Source of the DNA: Rhodovastum sp963804495
GTDB lineage: Bacteria > Pseudomonadota > Alphaproteobacteria > Acetobacterales > Acetobacteraceae
Length of the DNA: 64,000 nt
NCBI GenBank assembly: GCA_963804495.1
Contig: CAWDQN010000005.1
Span: 124,001 to 188,000 of the forward strand
Direction: 5' to 3'
Part shown: piece by piece, positions 18,650 through 27,889 of the stretch
Position numbering within the stretch: the stretch's first letter is position 1
Layout: each line of letters opens with the position of its first letter
Position numbers and translations under genes: made by a program
The notes under the pieces: generated by a model
What the model saw: only the letters and a program-made list of their open reading frames with translations
Told to the model about the DNA's origin: nothing
Database searches by the model: none

Positions 18650-20740
18650 CTACAGAGGCTCTCCGGCCAGGGTCCGCCACTCGGCTTCGGTGATGGTGCG
18701 AACGCCCAGTTCGGCCGCCTTGCGGGCTTTCGTCCCGGCATCGGCGCCGACCACGACCAGATCGGTTTTCTTGGAGACGCTGTCGGTCACCCGCGCCCCG
18801 AGCTTTTCCGCCATTGCCTTCGCCTCGGGCCGGGTCAGGGTTGCCAGAGTGCCGGTGAACACCACCACCTTGCCCGCCAGTTCGCTGCCGCCCGCGGCCG
18901 GTTCGGCGTCTTCGATGTGCAGCAGCCCCGCCAGCTCATCGACGGTGGCGATATTGCGCGCCTCGGCAAAGAACTCGGCCAGTTCCTCGGCGATCGCCGG
19001 GCCGATGCCGACGATGTTGCCAAGGTCGCTGCGCGCCTCCGAGCCGATCTGCACCGCCGCCAGCATCTGCTCCCGCCAGGCGGCGAAGCTGGCGTAGTTG
19101 CGCGCCAGCAGTTTGGCGTTGGTTTCGCCGATGCGGCGGATGCCGAGCGCATAGATGAAGCGGGCGAGCGGAATGCGCCGGCGCGCGCGGATGGCGGCCG
19201 TGAGATTGCGTGCGGACACGTCGCCCCAGCCCTCGCGTTTGGCGATCTCCGCTTCGTGCTCGGGCAGCCGGAAAATATCGGCGGGCGAGGCGATCAGCCC
19301 GTCGGCATGGAACTCGCGGATGGTTTTCTCGCCCAGCCCCTCGATGTCGAAGGCGGCGCGGGAGACGAAATGGATCAGCCGTTCCTCGACTTGGGCCGAA
19401 CAGACCAGCCCGCCAGTGCAGCGGCGCACCACCTCGCCGGGCGGGCGGATGGCGAGGCTGCCGCACACCGGGCAGTGGTCGGGAAACACGTAGGGCAGGG
19501 CGCCTGGCTTGCGCCGGTCGGTCACCACCGCGACAATCTGCGGAATCACGTCGCCGGCGCGCTGCAGCACCACGGTGTCGCCGATGCGCACGTCCTTGCG
19601 GGCGATCTCGTCCTCGTTGTGCAGCGTGGCGTTGCGCACCAGCACGCCGCCCACGTTCACCGGCGTGAGCCGTGCCACCGGCGTGAGCGCGCCGGTGCGC
19701 CCAACCTGGATGTCGATGTCCTCGAGCACGGTGCTTGCCTGTTCGGCCGGGAACTTCCATGCGATCGCCCAGCGCGGCGCGCGGCCGACGAAACCCAGTC
19801 GGCGCTGCAGCGCCAGATCGTCGATTTTGTAGACCACGCCATCGATGTCGTAGGGCAGGGCGGCCCGCCGCTCGGCCATGTCGGTCTGAAAGGCGGCGGC
19901 GTCCGCCTCGGTCGCCAGCAGCTTCGACAGCGGGTTGACGGTGAAGCCCCAGTCGCGCAGGCGCGCAAGCCATTGCCAGTGGGTGCCGGCGGGGATTTCG
20001 CTCGCCTCGCCCATAGCATAGGCGAACATCGACAGCGGCCGTGCGGCGGTGATGCTGGCATCGAGCTGGCGCAGGCTGCCGGCGGCGGCATTGCGCGGGT
20101 TGGCGAAGATTTTGTCGCCGGCCAATTCCTGGGCCGCGTTCAGCGCCAGGAAGTCGGCCTTGGTCATGAAGACCTCGCCGCGGATTTCGATGCGGGCCGG
20201 GGCGGGGCCGTGCAGCTTCTTTGGGATCGCATCCAGGGTCAGGACATTGGCGGTCACGTCCTCGCCCTCCAGCCCGTCGCCGCGGGTGGCCCCGCGCACA
20301 AGGTGGCCACCCTCATAGGTCAGCGAGATCGAAAGCCCATCGATCTTCGGCTCGCCGACGAAGGCCAGGGGCTCGTTTTTCAGTCCCAGGAAGCGTCGAG
20401 CCCGGTCGCAGAACTCGGAAAAATCGGCGGCATCGAAGGCGTTGTCGAGCGACAGCATGGGCACGCCGTGGCGCAGCTTGGCGAACCCGCCGGAAGGTGC
20501 CGCGCCGACCCGGCGCGAGGGCGAATCGGGGCGCAGCAGCGCCGGAAAACGCGCTTCGATAGCCTCGTTGCGCCGGCGCAGCGCGTCGTAGGCGGCGTCG
20601 GTGATCTCGGGGGCGTCGCGCTCGTGGTAGGCGCGATCGTGACGTGCGATCTCGGCGGCCAGGCGCGCCAGTTCGGCTTGGGCTTCCGTCTCGGTGAGGT
20701 CTTCGACCGGTTTCTCTTTTTGCGCCACGGCTTGCCTCAT
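18650..20740 (-). CDS. ligA: NAD-dependent DNA ligase
   Basis: A 696-residue enzyme that seals nicks during replication and repair using NAD+. The adenylation-domain lysine lies in EPKIDG near residue 125. Other landmarks are the motif SLDNAFD, an OB fold region (GRTGALTPVARLTPV), a four-cysteine zinc finger (CPVCGS...CTGGLVCSAQ), helix-hairpin-helix repeats (GIRRIGETNAKLLA) and a C-terminal BRCT domain starting at GKVVVFTGTL. The ATG at 20740 is chosen because the longer frame upstream is encoded by the palindromic repeat. Length fits LigA (about 670). It lies downstream of recN with the repeat between them. Confidence 0.95.
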   Translation of the reverse strand: MRQAVAQKEKPVEDLTETEAQAELARLAAEIARHDRAYHERDAPEITDAAYDALRRRNEAIEARFPALLRPDSPSRRVGAAPSGGFAKLRHGVPMLSLDNAFDAADFSEFCDRARRFLGLKNEPLAFVGEPKIDGLSISLTYEGGHLVRGATRGDGLEGEDVTANVLTLDAIPKKLHGPAPARIEIRGEVFMTKADFLALNAAQELAGDKIFANPRNAAAGSLRQLDASITAARPLSMFAYAMGEASEIPAGTHWQWLARLRDWGFTVNPLSKLLATEADAAAFQTDMAERRAALPYDIDGVVYKIDDLALQRRLGFVGRAPRWAIAWKFPAEQASTVLEDIDIQVGRTGALTPVARLTPVNVGGVLVRNATLHNEDEIARKDVRIGDTVVLQRAGDVIPQIVAVVTDRRKPGALPYVFPDHCPVCGSLAIRPPGEVVRRCTGGLVCSAQVEERLIHFVSRAAFDIEGLGEKTIREFHADGLIASPADIFRLPEHEAEIAKREGWGDVSARNLTAAIRARRRIPLARFIYALGIRRIGETNAKLLARNYASFAAWREQMLAAVQIGSEARSDLGNIVGIGPAIAEELAEFFAEARNIATVDELAGLLHIEDAEPAAGGSELAGKVVVFTGTLATLTRPEAKAMAEKLGARVTDSVSKKTDLVVVGADAGTKARKAAELGVRTITEAEWRTLAGEPL

Positions 20741-20750
20741 GGGTGCGAAG

Positions 20751-20925
20751 GAAGGCCAGGGCTCTGCCCTGGACCCGACCGGCGGGGAGCGCGCCTTCGG
20801 CACGACGGGCCGAGAGGCCCATTGACCCCGATACTTAAGAAATGGGCTCCAAGGGGCTATGCCCCTTGGTGGGGTCCTGGGGCAACACCGCTGGCGGGGT
20901 TCGGGGCAGCGCCCCGAGCAAACTC
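20751..20925. repeat. Dispersed palindromic repeat, copy 2
   Basis: A half-copy (GGCCAGGGCTCTGCCCTGGACCC, about 20754-20776) is followed by a spacer, a TTAA core at 20835-20838, and hairpins CCAAGGGGC...GCCCCTTGG (about 20849-20869) and TCGGGGCAGCGCCCCGA (about 20901-20917). It separates recN from ligA, encodes the RecN tail, and may terminate transcription. Confidence 0.85.
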
Positions 20926-22589
20926 TCCGCCGCCGCCCGCGCGGCCTCGGTCACCGTCTCCCCGGCCAGCATGCGGGCGATTTCCTCGCGGCGAGCCGCC
21001 CCGTTCAGCACGTCCACCCGCGTCTCCGCCCGTCCCCCTGCGGTCAGTTTGGCCACACGCAGATGCGCCGCCCCGCGCGCCGCCACCTGCGGACTGTGCG
21101 TCACCAGCAGCACCTGTACCCGCTCGGCCACCCGCGCCAGCCGCTCGCCCACCGCCGCCGCGGTGGCGCCGCCCACGCCCGAATCCACCTCGTCGAACAC
21201 CAGAGTCGGCACCGGCGAGGCCCCCGCCAGCACCACTTTCAGCGCCAGCATCAGCCGCGACAACTCCCCCCCCGAGGCCACCCGCGCCAGTGGTCCCGGC
21301 TCCTGGCCGGGGTTGGTGGCGATCAGGAACCGTACCGCATCCGCCCCGCCCGGCCCCCAGCTGGCCTCGTCCAACGCGGTGACGGAGGTGACGAAGCGGG
21401 CGCGATCCAGCCGCAGCGGCGGCAATTCCCGCGCGACCGCGCGGTCCAGCTTAACCGCCGCGGCCCGGCGCGCCTCGGTCAGCGCAACGCTCGCCGCCAC
21501 ATAGGCCGCCCGCGCCGCGGCCGCCGCCGTCTCCAGGTCGCCGATGCGTGCGGCACCGGTCTCCAGCGCCGCCAGCCGCGCCGCCAGCGTGTCGAACAGC
21601 TCCGGAAGATCCGCCACCGCTACCTGGTGTTTTCGGGCGGCGGCGCGCAGGGCGAACAGCCGCTCCTCGGCCTGTTCCAACCGCCGCGGATCGGCCTCCG
21701 CCGCCTCGGCGAGCCGGGTCAGCAGCGTCTCGGCTTCGGCCAGCAACTCTTCGGCCCGCTCCAGCGCGCCGAGGGCCGCCGCCACCGGGTCCGAGGCCGC
21801 CGGCTCGGCCGGCAGCAGCCGCTGCAGCGCCCGCGCCGCCGAGCGCAGCGAGGCCGCCGGGCCGGGGCTGCGGCGATCGCGCGGCGCCAGCTCCGCGAGC
21901 GTCGCCGCGATCGCCTCGGCGCGCTTCTCGCCCTGCTGCAGCGCCTGGCGTTCGGCTGCCAGCCGCTCTTCCTCGCCGGGTTCGGGCCGCAGCCCAGCGA
22001 GTTCCTCCACCGCGTGGCGTAGCCAGTCCTCGTCGCGCTGCGCCGCCGCCACAATTTCCCGCGCGGCGGCAAGCTCGGCGGCGGCGGCACGCCAGGCGCG
22101 CCAGCACTCCCCCACCGCCTCGCGCCGCGCCGGCGCCACCGCGAAGGCGTCCAGCAGTCCGGCATGGCCGGACGGATCGGCCAGTCCCATCTGGTCGTGC
22201 TGGCCCTGCACCTCGACCAGCAGCGCGCCGATCCGGCGCAGCAGGGCTGCCCCTACGGGCTGGTCGTTGACGAAGGCGCGGCTGCGGCCGTCGCGCCCGA
22301 GCACGCGCCGCAGCACCACGTCCTCTTCGGCTTCGATACCCTGCGCGGCGAGCAGGGCCAGCGCCGGGTGACCCGGCGAGGGCGCGAAGGACGCCGCCAC
22401 GCTGGCCTGTTCGGCGCCGCGGCGGACCAGCCCCTGCTCGGCGCGGGCGCCCAAGGCAAGCCCCAGGCTGTCCAGCAGAATCGATTTGCCGGCCCCGGTC
22501 TCTCCGGTCAGAACGCTCAGGCCGGGCCCGAACCCCAGGTCCAGCCGCTCGATCAGCACCACATCGCGGATCGAGAGCGCGGTGAGCAA
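20835..22589 (-). CDS. recN: DNA repair protein RecN
   Basis: A 584-residue SMC-like ATPase involved in double-strand break repair. The N-terminal Walker A reads GETGAGKS near residue 35. A long coiled-coil middle rich in Ala, Glu and Arg follows (about 160-370), and the C-terminal Walker B/signature part is SGGELSRLMLALK and DEVDSGVGG. The TTG start at 22589 gives MLTALSIRDVVLIERL, the normal RecN N-terminus; the frame upstream overlaps bamD and looks random. The coding part is longer than E. coli RecN (553), partly because the last 20 or so residues (PQDPTKGHSPLEPIS) come from the repeat. It lies just downstream of bamD. Confidence 0.93.
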   Translation of the reverse strand: MLTALSIRDVVLIERLDLGFGPGLSVLTGETGAGKSILLDSLGLALGARAEQGLVRRGAEQASVAASFAPSPGHPALALLAAQGIEAEEDVVLRRVLGRDGRSRAFVNDQPVGAALLRRIGALLVEVQGQHDQMGLADPSGHAGLLDAFAVAPARREAVGECWRAWRAAAAELAAAREIVAAAQRDEDWLRHAVEELAGLRPEPGEEERLAAERQALQQGEKRAEAIAATLAELAPRDRRSPGPAASLRSAARALQRLLPAEPAASDPVAAALGALERAEELLAEAETLLTRLAEAAEADPRRLEQAEERLFALRAAARKHQVAVADLPELFDTLAARLAALETGAARIGDLETAAAAARAAYVAASVALTEARRAAAVKLDRAVARELPPLRLDRARFVTSVTALDEASWGPGGADAVRFLIATNPGQEPGPLARVASGGELSRLMLALKVVLAGASPVPTLVFDEVDSGVGGATAAAVGERLARVAERVQVLLVTHSPQVAARGAAHLRVAKLTAGGRAETRVDVLNGAARREEIARMLAGETVTEAARAAAESLLGALPRTPPAVLPQDPTKGHSPLEPIS

Positions 22590-22611
22590 GCGGGACCGCC
22601 GGGCCGCAGGC

Positions 22612-23505
22612 TCAGAAGATCGAGCCGAAGGTGCGCGAGAAAAACCCGGGCCTGGACGGTGGCGCCTCACCGGCGGCGCCCGTGCCGCCGCTGCTCACCA
22701 GGTCCTTATAGCTGTCGTCGTACCAGGAACTGCCCGGGTAGTTGTATCCCAGCACCGCGGCGGTCTTTCGCGCTTGCTCGACCAGCCCGAGCTGCAGGTA
22801 GATTTCGGTCAGCCGGTGCAGCGCCTCGGGCACGTGGTTGGTGGTCTGGAAGTCGTCCACCACCCGCTGGAAGCGGCCGATTGCCGCCGTATACAGATGC
22901 TGCCGTTGGTAGAAACGTCCGACTTCCATCTCCTTGCCGGCGAGATGGTCGCGGGCGAGGTCGATCTTCAGCCGCGCGTCGCGCCCATAAGCGCTGTCCG
23001 GGAAGCGATTCACCACTTCCTGCAACGCGCCCATGGCCTCCTGCGTGCCCTTCTGGTCGCGCTGGATATCGGCGATCTGCTCATAATAGCAGAGCGCACG
23101 CAGGTAATAGGCATAGCCGATATCACGATGCGAGGGATGCAACTGGATGAAACGGTCCAGCACACCGATCGCATCGGTGTAGTGGTTGCGCAAGTATTCG
23201 GAATAACCCTGCATCAGCTGGGCGTTGATCGCCCAGGTCGAATACGGGTAATATTGTTCGACCAGGTCGAACTGCTTGACCGCCTGATCGTAGTTCCGCC
23301 GGTTCAGCGAATCCACGCCGCGATTATACAACTCCTCCACCGGCACCTTGGACGGGTCTTCTTTCACGACCAACTCGTCGGACTTGCCCGACCACGGGTT
23401 GATCGCGTCCACCACCGAGCAGGCACCGAGCGACAGCGCCAGCAGCCAGGCCAGCACCGCGCCGCGAAGGACGGAAATCGGGAGATTCGTCAATGCCACC
23501 ACCAA
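22612..23505 (-). CDS. bamD: Outer membrane assembly lipoprotein BamD
   Basis: A 297-residue outer-membrane lipoprotein of the BAM complex that folds beta-barrel proteins. A signal peptide ends in lipobox LSLGAC near residue 29. Five TPR-like repeats follow, including VEELYNRGVDSLNRRNYDQA and FDLVEQYYPYSTWA, with YLRALCYYEQI and VNRFPDSAYGRDARLK typical of BamD (ComL). Start ambiguity: TTG 23505, GTG 23502 and GTG 23499 all follow an AAAGGG ribosome site; spacing favours one of the GTGs, a difference of 1-2 residues. The C-terminal tail is Gly/Ser-rich. It is followed by recN. Confidence 0.93.
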   Translation of the reverse strand: MVVALTNLPISVLRGAVLAWLLALSLGACSVVDAINPWSGKSDELVVKEDPSKVPVEELYNRGVDSLNRRNYDQAVKQFDLVEQYYPYSTWAINAQLMQGYSEYLRNHYTDAIGVLDRFIQLHPSHRDIGYAYYLRALCYYEQIADIQRDQKGTQEAMGALQEVVNRFPDSAYGRDARLKIDLARDHLAGKEMEVGRFYQRQHLYTAAIGRFQRVVDDFQTTNHVPEALHRLTEIYLQLGLVEQARKTAAVLGYNYPGSSWYDDSYKDLVSSGGTGAAGEAPPSRPGFFSRTFGSIF

Positions 23506-23581
23506 GCACCCTTTGTGCCCGGGCTTATAGCATGGACCGGGGGAAGGAAAGGCCGCGGCGCGCGGCCTTTCACCCGGGTTG

Positions 23582-24604
23582 TCAGGCCGTCGCGGCGGCA
23601 GCGGCCGGCAGGCGGGTCTGCCATCCGGCGATCGACTCGGCGGGGGGGGCGGCGCGCCAGTTGGCCGTATCGGCGAACAGCGCCCGCAGCAGGCGGTTGT
23701 TCAACGCATGGCCCGGCCGGTGCGCCACGTAGCGGCCGCGCAGCACCGACCCGGCCAGGGCCAGATCCCCCACCGCGTCCAGCATTTTATGGCGGACGAA
23801 CTCGTCCGGCATGCGCAAGCCCGCCGGGTTCAGCACGGTGGCGCCGTCCACCACCACGGCATTGTCCAGGCTGCCGCCGAGCGCCAGGCCAGCATCCCGC
23901 AAATGCGCCACTTCGGAGGCGAGGGTAAACGTGCGCGCCCGCGCCAGACGGTTACGGAACACCGCCGGGCACAGCCGCAGGGTCAACGCCTGCCGGCCGA
24001 TGGCGGCGGCATCGAAGGCGATCGATACCGCCATGTCGAAGCCGTGCGGATTCGGCCGCAACTCGGCGTAGGATTCGCCGTCCGACACCCGCACCGGACG
24101 CATAATCTCGATGGCCTCGACCGGTGACTCCTGCTCGACGGTGCCGGCGCAGTCGATCAGGAACACGAAATCGCGGGCCGAACCATCCAGGATGGGCATC
24201 TCCGGCCCGTCGACCTCGAGCACGGCGTTGTGCACGCCGCATCCGGCCAGGGCCGCCATGACATGTTCCACTGTGCCGACCCTTGCCTCGGGGTGGCCGG
24301 GCAGGCCGAGCACGGTGCACAGACGGCTGTCGAGCACATGGTCGAATCGCGCCGGGATGTCCACGCCGCCGGCCGGGTTCGCGCCGGGCGTGCGCAGATC
24401 GGTGCGCCGCACGACGATGCCGCTGTCCGCCGGTGCCGGCCGCAACGTCAACGCCACCCGGCGGCCGCCATGCAGGCCGACGCCGACGCAGGAAATGGCG
24501 GAGCGCAGCGTGCGCTGCAGGCCGAACCCGTGTCCGGCCATCACCTGACCGGTCAGCGACGGGTCGGTCGTCTCCAGGCGGAAATTTTGCGGCAGTCCAT
24601 CCAT
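23582..24604 (-). CDS. lpxC: UDP-3-O-acyl-N-acetylglucosamine deacetylase
   Basis: A 340-residue zinc deacetylase performing the committed step of lipid A synthesis. The zinc and catalytic motifs are visible: TVEHVMAAL (first His near residue 108), HKMLDAVGDLALAG (His/Asp pair near 268) and HRPGHALN (catalytic His). The N-terminal segment LRSAISCVGVGLHGG is the usual LpxC opening, preceded here by an extra 28 or so residues. The ATG at 24604 has a good AAGGGGAAG ribosome site; an internal ATG (MAGHGFGLQ) would give a more compact protein. It is the first gene after ftsZ, as in many dcw clusters, but separated by a terminator. Confidence 0.95.
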   Translation of the reverse strand: MDGLPQNFRLETTDPSLTGQVMAGHGFGLQRTLRSAISCVGVGLHGGRRVALTLRPAPADSGIVVRRTDLRTPGANPAGGVDIPARFDHVLDSRLCTVLGLPGHPEARVGTVEHVMAALAGCGVHNAVLEVDGPEMPILDGSARDFVFLIDCAGTVEQESPVEAIEIMRPVRVSDGESYAELRPNPHGFDMAVSIAFDAAAIGRQALTLRLCPAVFRNRLARARTFTLASEVAHLRDAGLALGGSLDNAVVVDGATVLNPAGLRMPDEFVRHKMLDAVGDLALAGSVLRGRYVAHRPGHALNNRLLRALFADTANWRAAPPAESIAGWQTRLPAAAAATA

Positions 24605-24895
24605 CGCGCGGTCTTCCCCTTGGGCCACACAGGCCACGGCCTTGGTTCGGGCCGGCGCCGGTACGGTGCGCCGTTACATTGACCCTAAGCGGGGAGCTGC
24701 GCCTGCGCCAGTCAATGATTATTGCCGCATATTACAGTCCAACGCGCTGAAATTGCGGCAAATGTGGCGGCGCAAGGAGGCGAATGAAAGAGACTGAAAC
24801 ACCATCGCTTCAGCCCGCAAAACGAACGCCCCTGGCGGTGTCTGAACACCGCCAGGGGCGCAACTTGTTACATTCTCCGTTGCGGCGGCGGAGCG
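24605..24895. other. Intergenic region between ftsZ and lpxC
   Basis: A 291-bp gap that contains the ftsZ terminator (24827-24860) and presumably the lpxC promoter. An AT-richer patch at about 24715-24745 on the minus strand has TAATAT- and TTGACT-like hexamers, but none pair at correct spacing, so no promoter is called. No gene is seen; the short open frame across the hairpin has no protein-like features. Confidence 0.5.
24827..24860 (-). terminator. Rho-independent terminator after ftsZ
   Basis: A perfect 15-bp stem (CGCCCCTGGCGGTGT with its complement) around a 4-nt loop (24842-24845). On the minus strand it is followed by TTCGTTTT. It sits 36 bp past the ftsZ stop and would end the dcw transcript before lpxC. 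Confidence 0.9.
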
Positions 24896-26518
24896 TCAGG
24901 ACGATTGGCGGCGCAGGAAGGCCGGAATGTCGATCCCCACCTCGTCGCCAGCGGCCTGCCGCACATTGGCCCGCACCGGCACTTCCCGGGGCACGTCATG
25001 CAGCGACGGCTCGTTGCGGCCGGCGTAACCCTGCCCAGCGGCCTGGGTTGCCGGCAGGCTGCCGCGAATTGCGCCGGTAACGATGCCGAACAGGCTCTTA
25101 CGGCCCGGATGCGGTGCCGCCTCGGCGGCGTGGTCCTCGCCATACTGCACATTGGCGCGCGTCTGCGGTGCCGGCCGCAGCACCGGGCGCGCCACCGCGG
25201 GCGCTTCGTCCTGATCATCAGCATAGGCGATGCCGTTGGCGTGCTCACTCTCAGGCGCGGGCTGCGGGGCGGCGTGAATCGGGGCGGAGGGCACCATGCG
25301 GGCAACCGGCGCCCCAACCGGCGCCCCTCCTTGCGCCGGACGCGAGGGCTGCAGCCGCGGCTGCGGCTGCACCGCGACGCCGGCTGACGCTTGCGGCGCC
25401 TGTCCGGTGCCGGACGGGCGTGTTCCCACCGGCGGGGCGGTCATGATGCCGAGCGAAGCGCCGTTGGCGCCGGTCGCCGACGACACGGCCTGCGCCGCCC
25501 CACCGCCCACCGCCACCAGCTTCGGGCGTTCCGCCGTGCGCTGCACCGGCGTGTCGATGCCGGTGGCCACCACCGACACCCGCACCTTGCCGGTCAGCGT
25601 CTCGTCGATCGCCGAGCCGAAGATGATGTTGGCTTCCTCGTCGACTTCCTCGCGGATGCGGTTGGCGGCCAGGTCAACCTCGAACAGCGTCATGTCCTCG
25701 CCGCCGGTGATGTTGATCAGCAGGCCGCGCGCGCCGGCCATGCTGGTGTCTTCCAGCAGCGGATTGCTGATCGCCGCCTCGGCGGCCCTGATCGAGCGGT
25801 TCTCGCCCTCGGCCTCGCCGGTGCCCATCATCGCCTTGCCCATCTCCGCCATGACGGTGCGGATATCGGCGAAGTCGAGATTCACCAGTCCGGGTGCGAC
25901 CATCAGGTCGGTCACCCCGCGCACGCCCATGTACAGGACGTTGTCGGCCATCTTGAAGGCTTCCTTCCAGCCAGTGCGCTCGTTGGCCAGCCGGAAGAGG
26001 TTCTGGTTCGGAATGACGATCAGCGTGTCGACGAATTGCTGCAGCTCGCTGATGCCCTCGTCGGCGGCGCGGGAGCGGCGCTGGCCCTCAAAGGTGAACG
26101 GCTTGGTCACCACGCCGACGGTCAGGATGTTCTTCTCGCGCGCCATGCGCGCGATCACCGGCGCCGCCCCGGTGCCGGTGCCACCGCCCATCCCGGCGGT
26201 GATGAACACCATGTGGGTGCCCTCGAGGTGACGATACAGCTCGTCGGCCGCCTCCTCGGCGGCTGCGCGGCCGATCTCGGGCTTCGCCCCGGCGCCGAGC
26301 CCCTGGGTGATATGCGGCCCGAGCTGGATGCGGCGATTCGCCTTCGAGTGCAGCAATTGCTGCGCATCGGTGTTGGCGACCACGAACTCGACGCCTTGCA
26401 GGTTCATCATGATCATGTTGTCGACGGCATTGGTGCCGCCGCCGCCAACGCCGATCACAGTGATCCGGGGAGTGAAGTCTGTGTGCATGTTTTGCGGGAT
26501 CGTCAGGTTCAGGGTCAT
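24896..26518 (-). CDS. ftsZ: Cell division protein FtsZ
   Basis: A 540-residue tubulin-like GTPase forming the Z ring. The GTPase domain (about 15-330) has VIGVGGGGTNAVDNM, the tubulin signature GGGTGTG near residue 110, and the catalytic T7 loop NLDFADIRTVM. A long disordered linker rich in Ala, Pro, Gln and Gly follows (about 345-515). The C-terminal tail DIPAFLRRQSS is the conserved peptide that binds FtsA and other partners. The extra length over E. coli FtsZ (383) is the alphaproteobacterial-type linker. It is the last dcw gene, 59 bp after ftsA. Confidence 0.98.
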   Translation of the reverse strand: MTLNLTIPQNMHTDFTPRITVIGVGGGGTNAVDNMIMMNLQGVEFVVANTDAQQLLHSKANRRIQLGPHITQGLGAGAKPEIGRAAAEEAADELYRHLEGTHMVFITAGMGGGTGTGAAPVIARMAREKNILTVGVVTKPFTFEGQRRSRAADEGISELQQFVDTLIVIPNQNLFRLANERTGWKEAFKMADNVLYMGVRGVTDLMVAPGLVNLDFADIRTVMAEMGKAMMGTGEAEGENRSIRAAEAAISNPLLEDTSMAGARGLLINITGGEDMTLFEVDLAANRIREEVDEEANIIFGSAIDETLTGKVRVSVVATGIDTPVQRTAERPKLVAVGGGAAQAVSSATGANGASLGIMTAPPVGTRPSGTGQAPQASAGVAVQPQPRLQPSRPAQGGAPVGAPVARMVPSAPIHAAPQPAPESEHANGIAYADDQDEAPAVARPVLRPAPQTRANVQYGEDHAAEAAPHPGRKSLFGIVTGAIRGSLPATQAAGQGYAGRNEPSLHDVPREVPVRANVRQAAGDEVGIDIPAFLRRQSS

Positions 26519-26577
26519 GTCATTTTCTCCCTACTACGGGGTCCGCTTGTTGAACAGGGGGCCGATTCGAGTCTTCC

Positions 26578-27879
26578 TCATACGCGGTCACGCAGGAAAT
26601 TAACGACCCAGCGGACCCAGCCGCTGGGGCGTTCGGACTCCGGGTCGATATCTTGCAGCGAGCGGCCCTCGCCGGAGGCCCAGGTCAGCAGTCCCACCGC
26701 GGTTGCGAAGGCGGGTCCGCAGGCCGAGTCGGGCAGGTCGCGCAGCGCCGTCGGCTTACCCGACCGCACCGTGCGGCCAAGGATGCGCGCCGCCATCTCG
26801 CGCGCCCCTGACAACTGGCTGGCGCCGCCGGTCAGCACCACCCGGGTGCCGGCGATGCGCCCGAGCCCCGAACCGTCCAGCCGCTCCTTCACCATCTCGA
26901 AGGTTTCTTCCAGCCGCGGGCGGATGATGTTCACCACCATGCTGCGCGGCACCTTGGCGATCTGGTGCTCTTCCTCGCCCACCAGCGGCACCGGCAGCAT
27001 TTCCCGCTCGTCGTCCGGGCTGGACTGGGCGCTGCCGTACAGCGTCTTCAGGCGTTCGGCATGCGCGACCGGCGTGGACAGGATGCGGGCGATGTCGTTG
27101 GTCACGTGCACACCGCCCACCGGCAGTTGCGAGGTGTGCAGCAGCTGCCCCTCGGCGAACACCGCCATGCCAGTGGTGCCGCCGCCCATGTCCAGCACGG
27201 TGGCGCCGAGCTGCTTCTCGTCCTCCACCAGCGTCGCCAGCCCCGCCGCCATCGGCGAGGACACCAGCTCGGTGATGTCGAGATCGCAGCGCGCCACCGT
27301 TGCGCCCAGGGTGCGCAGCGCGGTTGACAGCGCATCGACCACGTGCAGCCGCCCGGTCAGCGTCTCGCAGTGCAGGCCGCGCGGATCGGTCACCCCCTGC
27401 ATGTCGTCGGCGGCGAAGGCCAGTGGCAGCGCGTGGAGAATTTCGCGCCCCTCACTCACCGCCCTCGCGCGGCCTTCGTGCAGCACGCGGCGGATGTCGT
27501 GCTCGTTCACCGCGCGCCCGCCGACCGGCCATTGCACGTTGAACAGCCGGCTTTCTGGCTGCCCGCAGGACAGGTTCAGCGTCACCCCGCGCAGCCGCGT
27601 GCCGGCCATGTCCTCGGCCTGCCCGACGGCGGCGCGGATGGCGCGCTCGGCGTCCTCGATGTCGGTAATGCCGCCGCCGCGCACGCCGCGGCCCTTCTGC
27701 CAGCCGAATCCCAGCACCCGGATGGTGAGATCGGATTCCATCCGGCCGATGATGCAGACGATCTTGGTGGTGCCGATGTCGAGCACGCCGAACGGGCCCG
27801 AGGGCCGTGCGCGGGCGCGCGCCGGCGGCTCCATCGGCTCGATGTTCGGCGGCAGCACGCGACGCGGCATGTCGTTCAT
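26578..27879 (-). CDS. ftsA: Cell division protein FtsA
   Basis: A 433-residue actin-like ATPase that tethers FtsZ to the membrane. The phosphate-1 loop is LDIGTTKIVCIIG near residue 35 and the phosphate-2 region is VLDMGGGTTGMAVF near 207. The adenosine motif is VVLTGGASQLSG near 335. The C-terminus ends with an amphipathic helix (GWVRWVVNFLRDRV), the membrane-targeting sequence. The N-terminus has an extra Pro/Arg-rich 25 residues. ftsA starts 10 bp after the ftsQ stop. Confidence 0.97.
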   Translation of the reverse strand: MNDMPRRVLPPNIEPMEPPARARARPSGPFGVLDIGTTKIVCIIGRMESDLTIRVLGFGWQKGRGVRGGGITDIEDAERAIRAAVGQAEDMAGTRLRGVTLNLSCGQPESRLFNVQWPVGGRAVNEHDIRRVLHEGRARAVSEGREILHALPLAFAADDMQGVTDPRGLHCETLTGRLHVVDALSTALRTLGATVARCDLDITELVSSPMAAGLATLVEDEKQLGATVLDMGGGTTGMAVFAEGQLLHTSQLPVGGVHVTNDIARILSTPVAHAERLKTLYGSAQSSPDDEREMLPVPLVGEEEHQIAKVPRSMVVNIIRPRLEETFEMVKERLDGSGLGRIAGTRVVLTGGASQLSGAREMAARILGRTVRSGKPTALRDLPDSACGPAFATAVGLLTWASGEGRSLQDIDPESERPSGWVRWVVNFLRDRV

Positions 27880-27889
27880 GTGTGCCCCC

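Noticed and set aside
18917..21382. An 821-codon plus-strand open frame over ligA and recN
   Set aside because: Shadow of the minus-strand genes; no recognisable domain, composition typical of antisense frames.
24784..25080. Plus-strand 98-codon frame downstream of lpxC
   Set aside because: It crosses the ftsZ terminator hairpin and runs antisense into ftsZ; no protein-like features.
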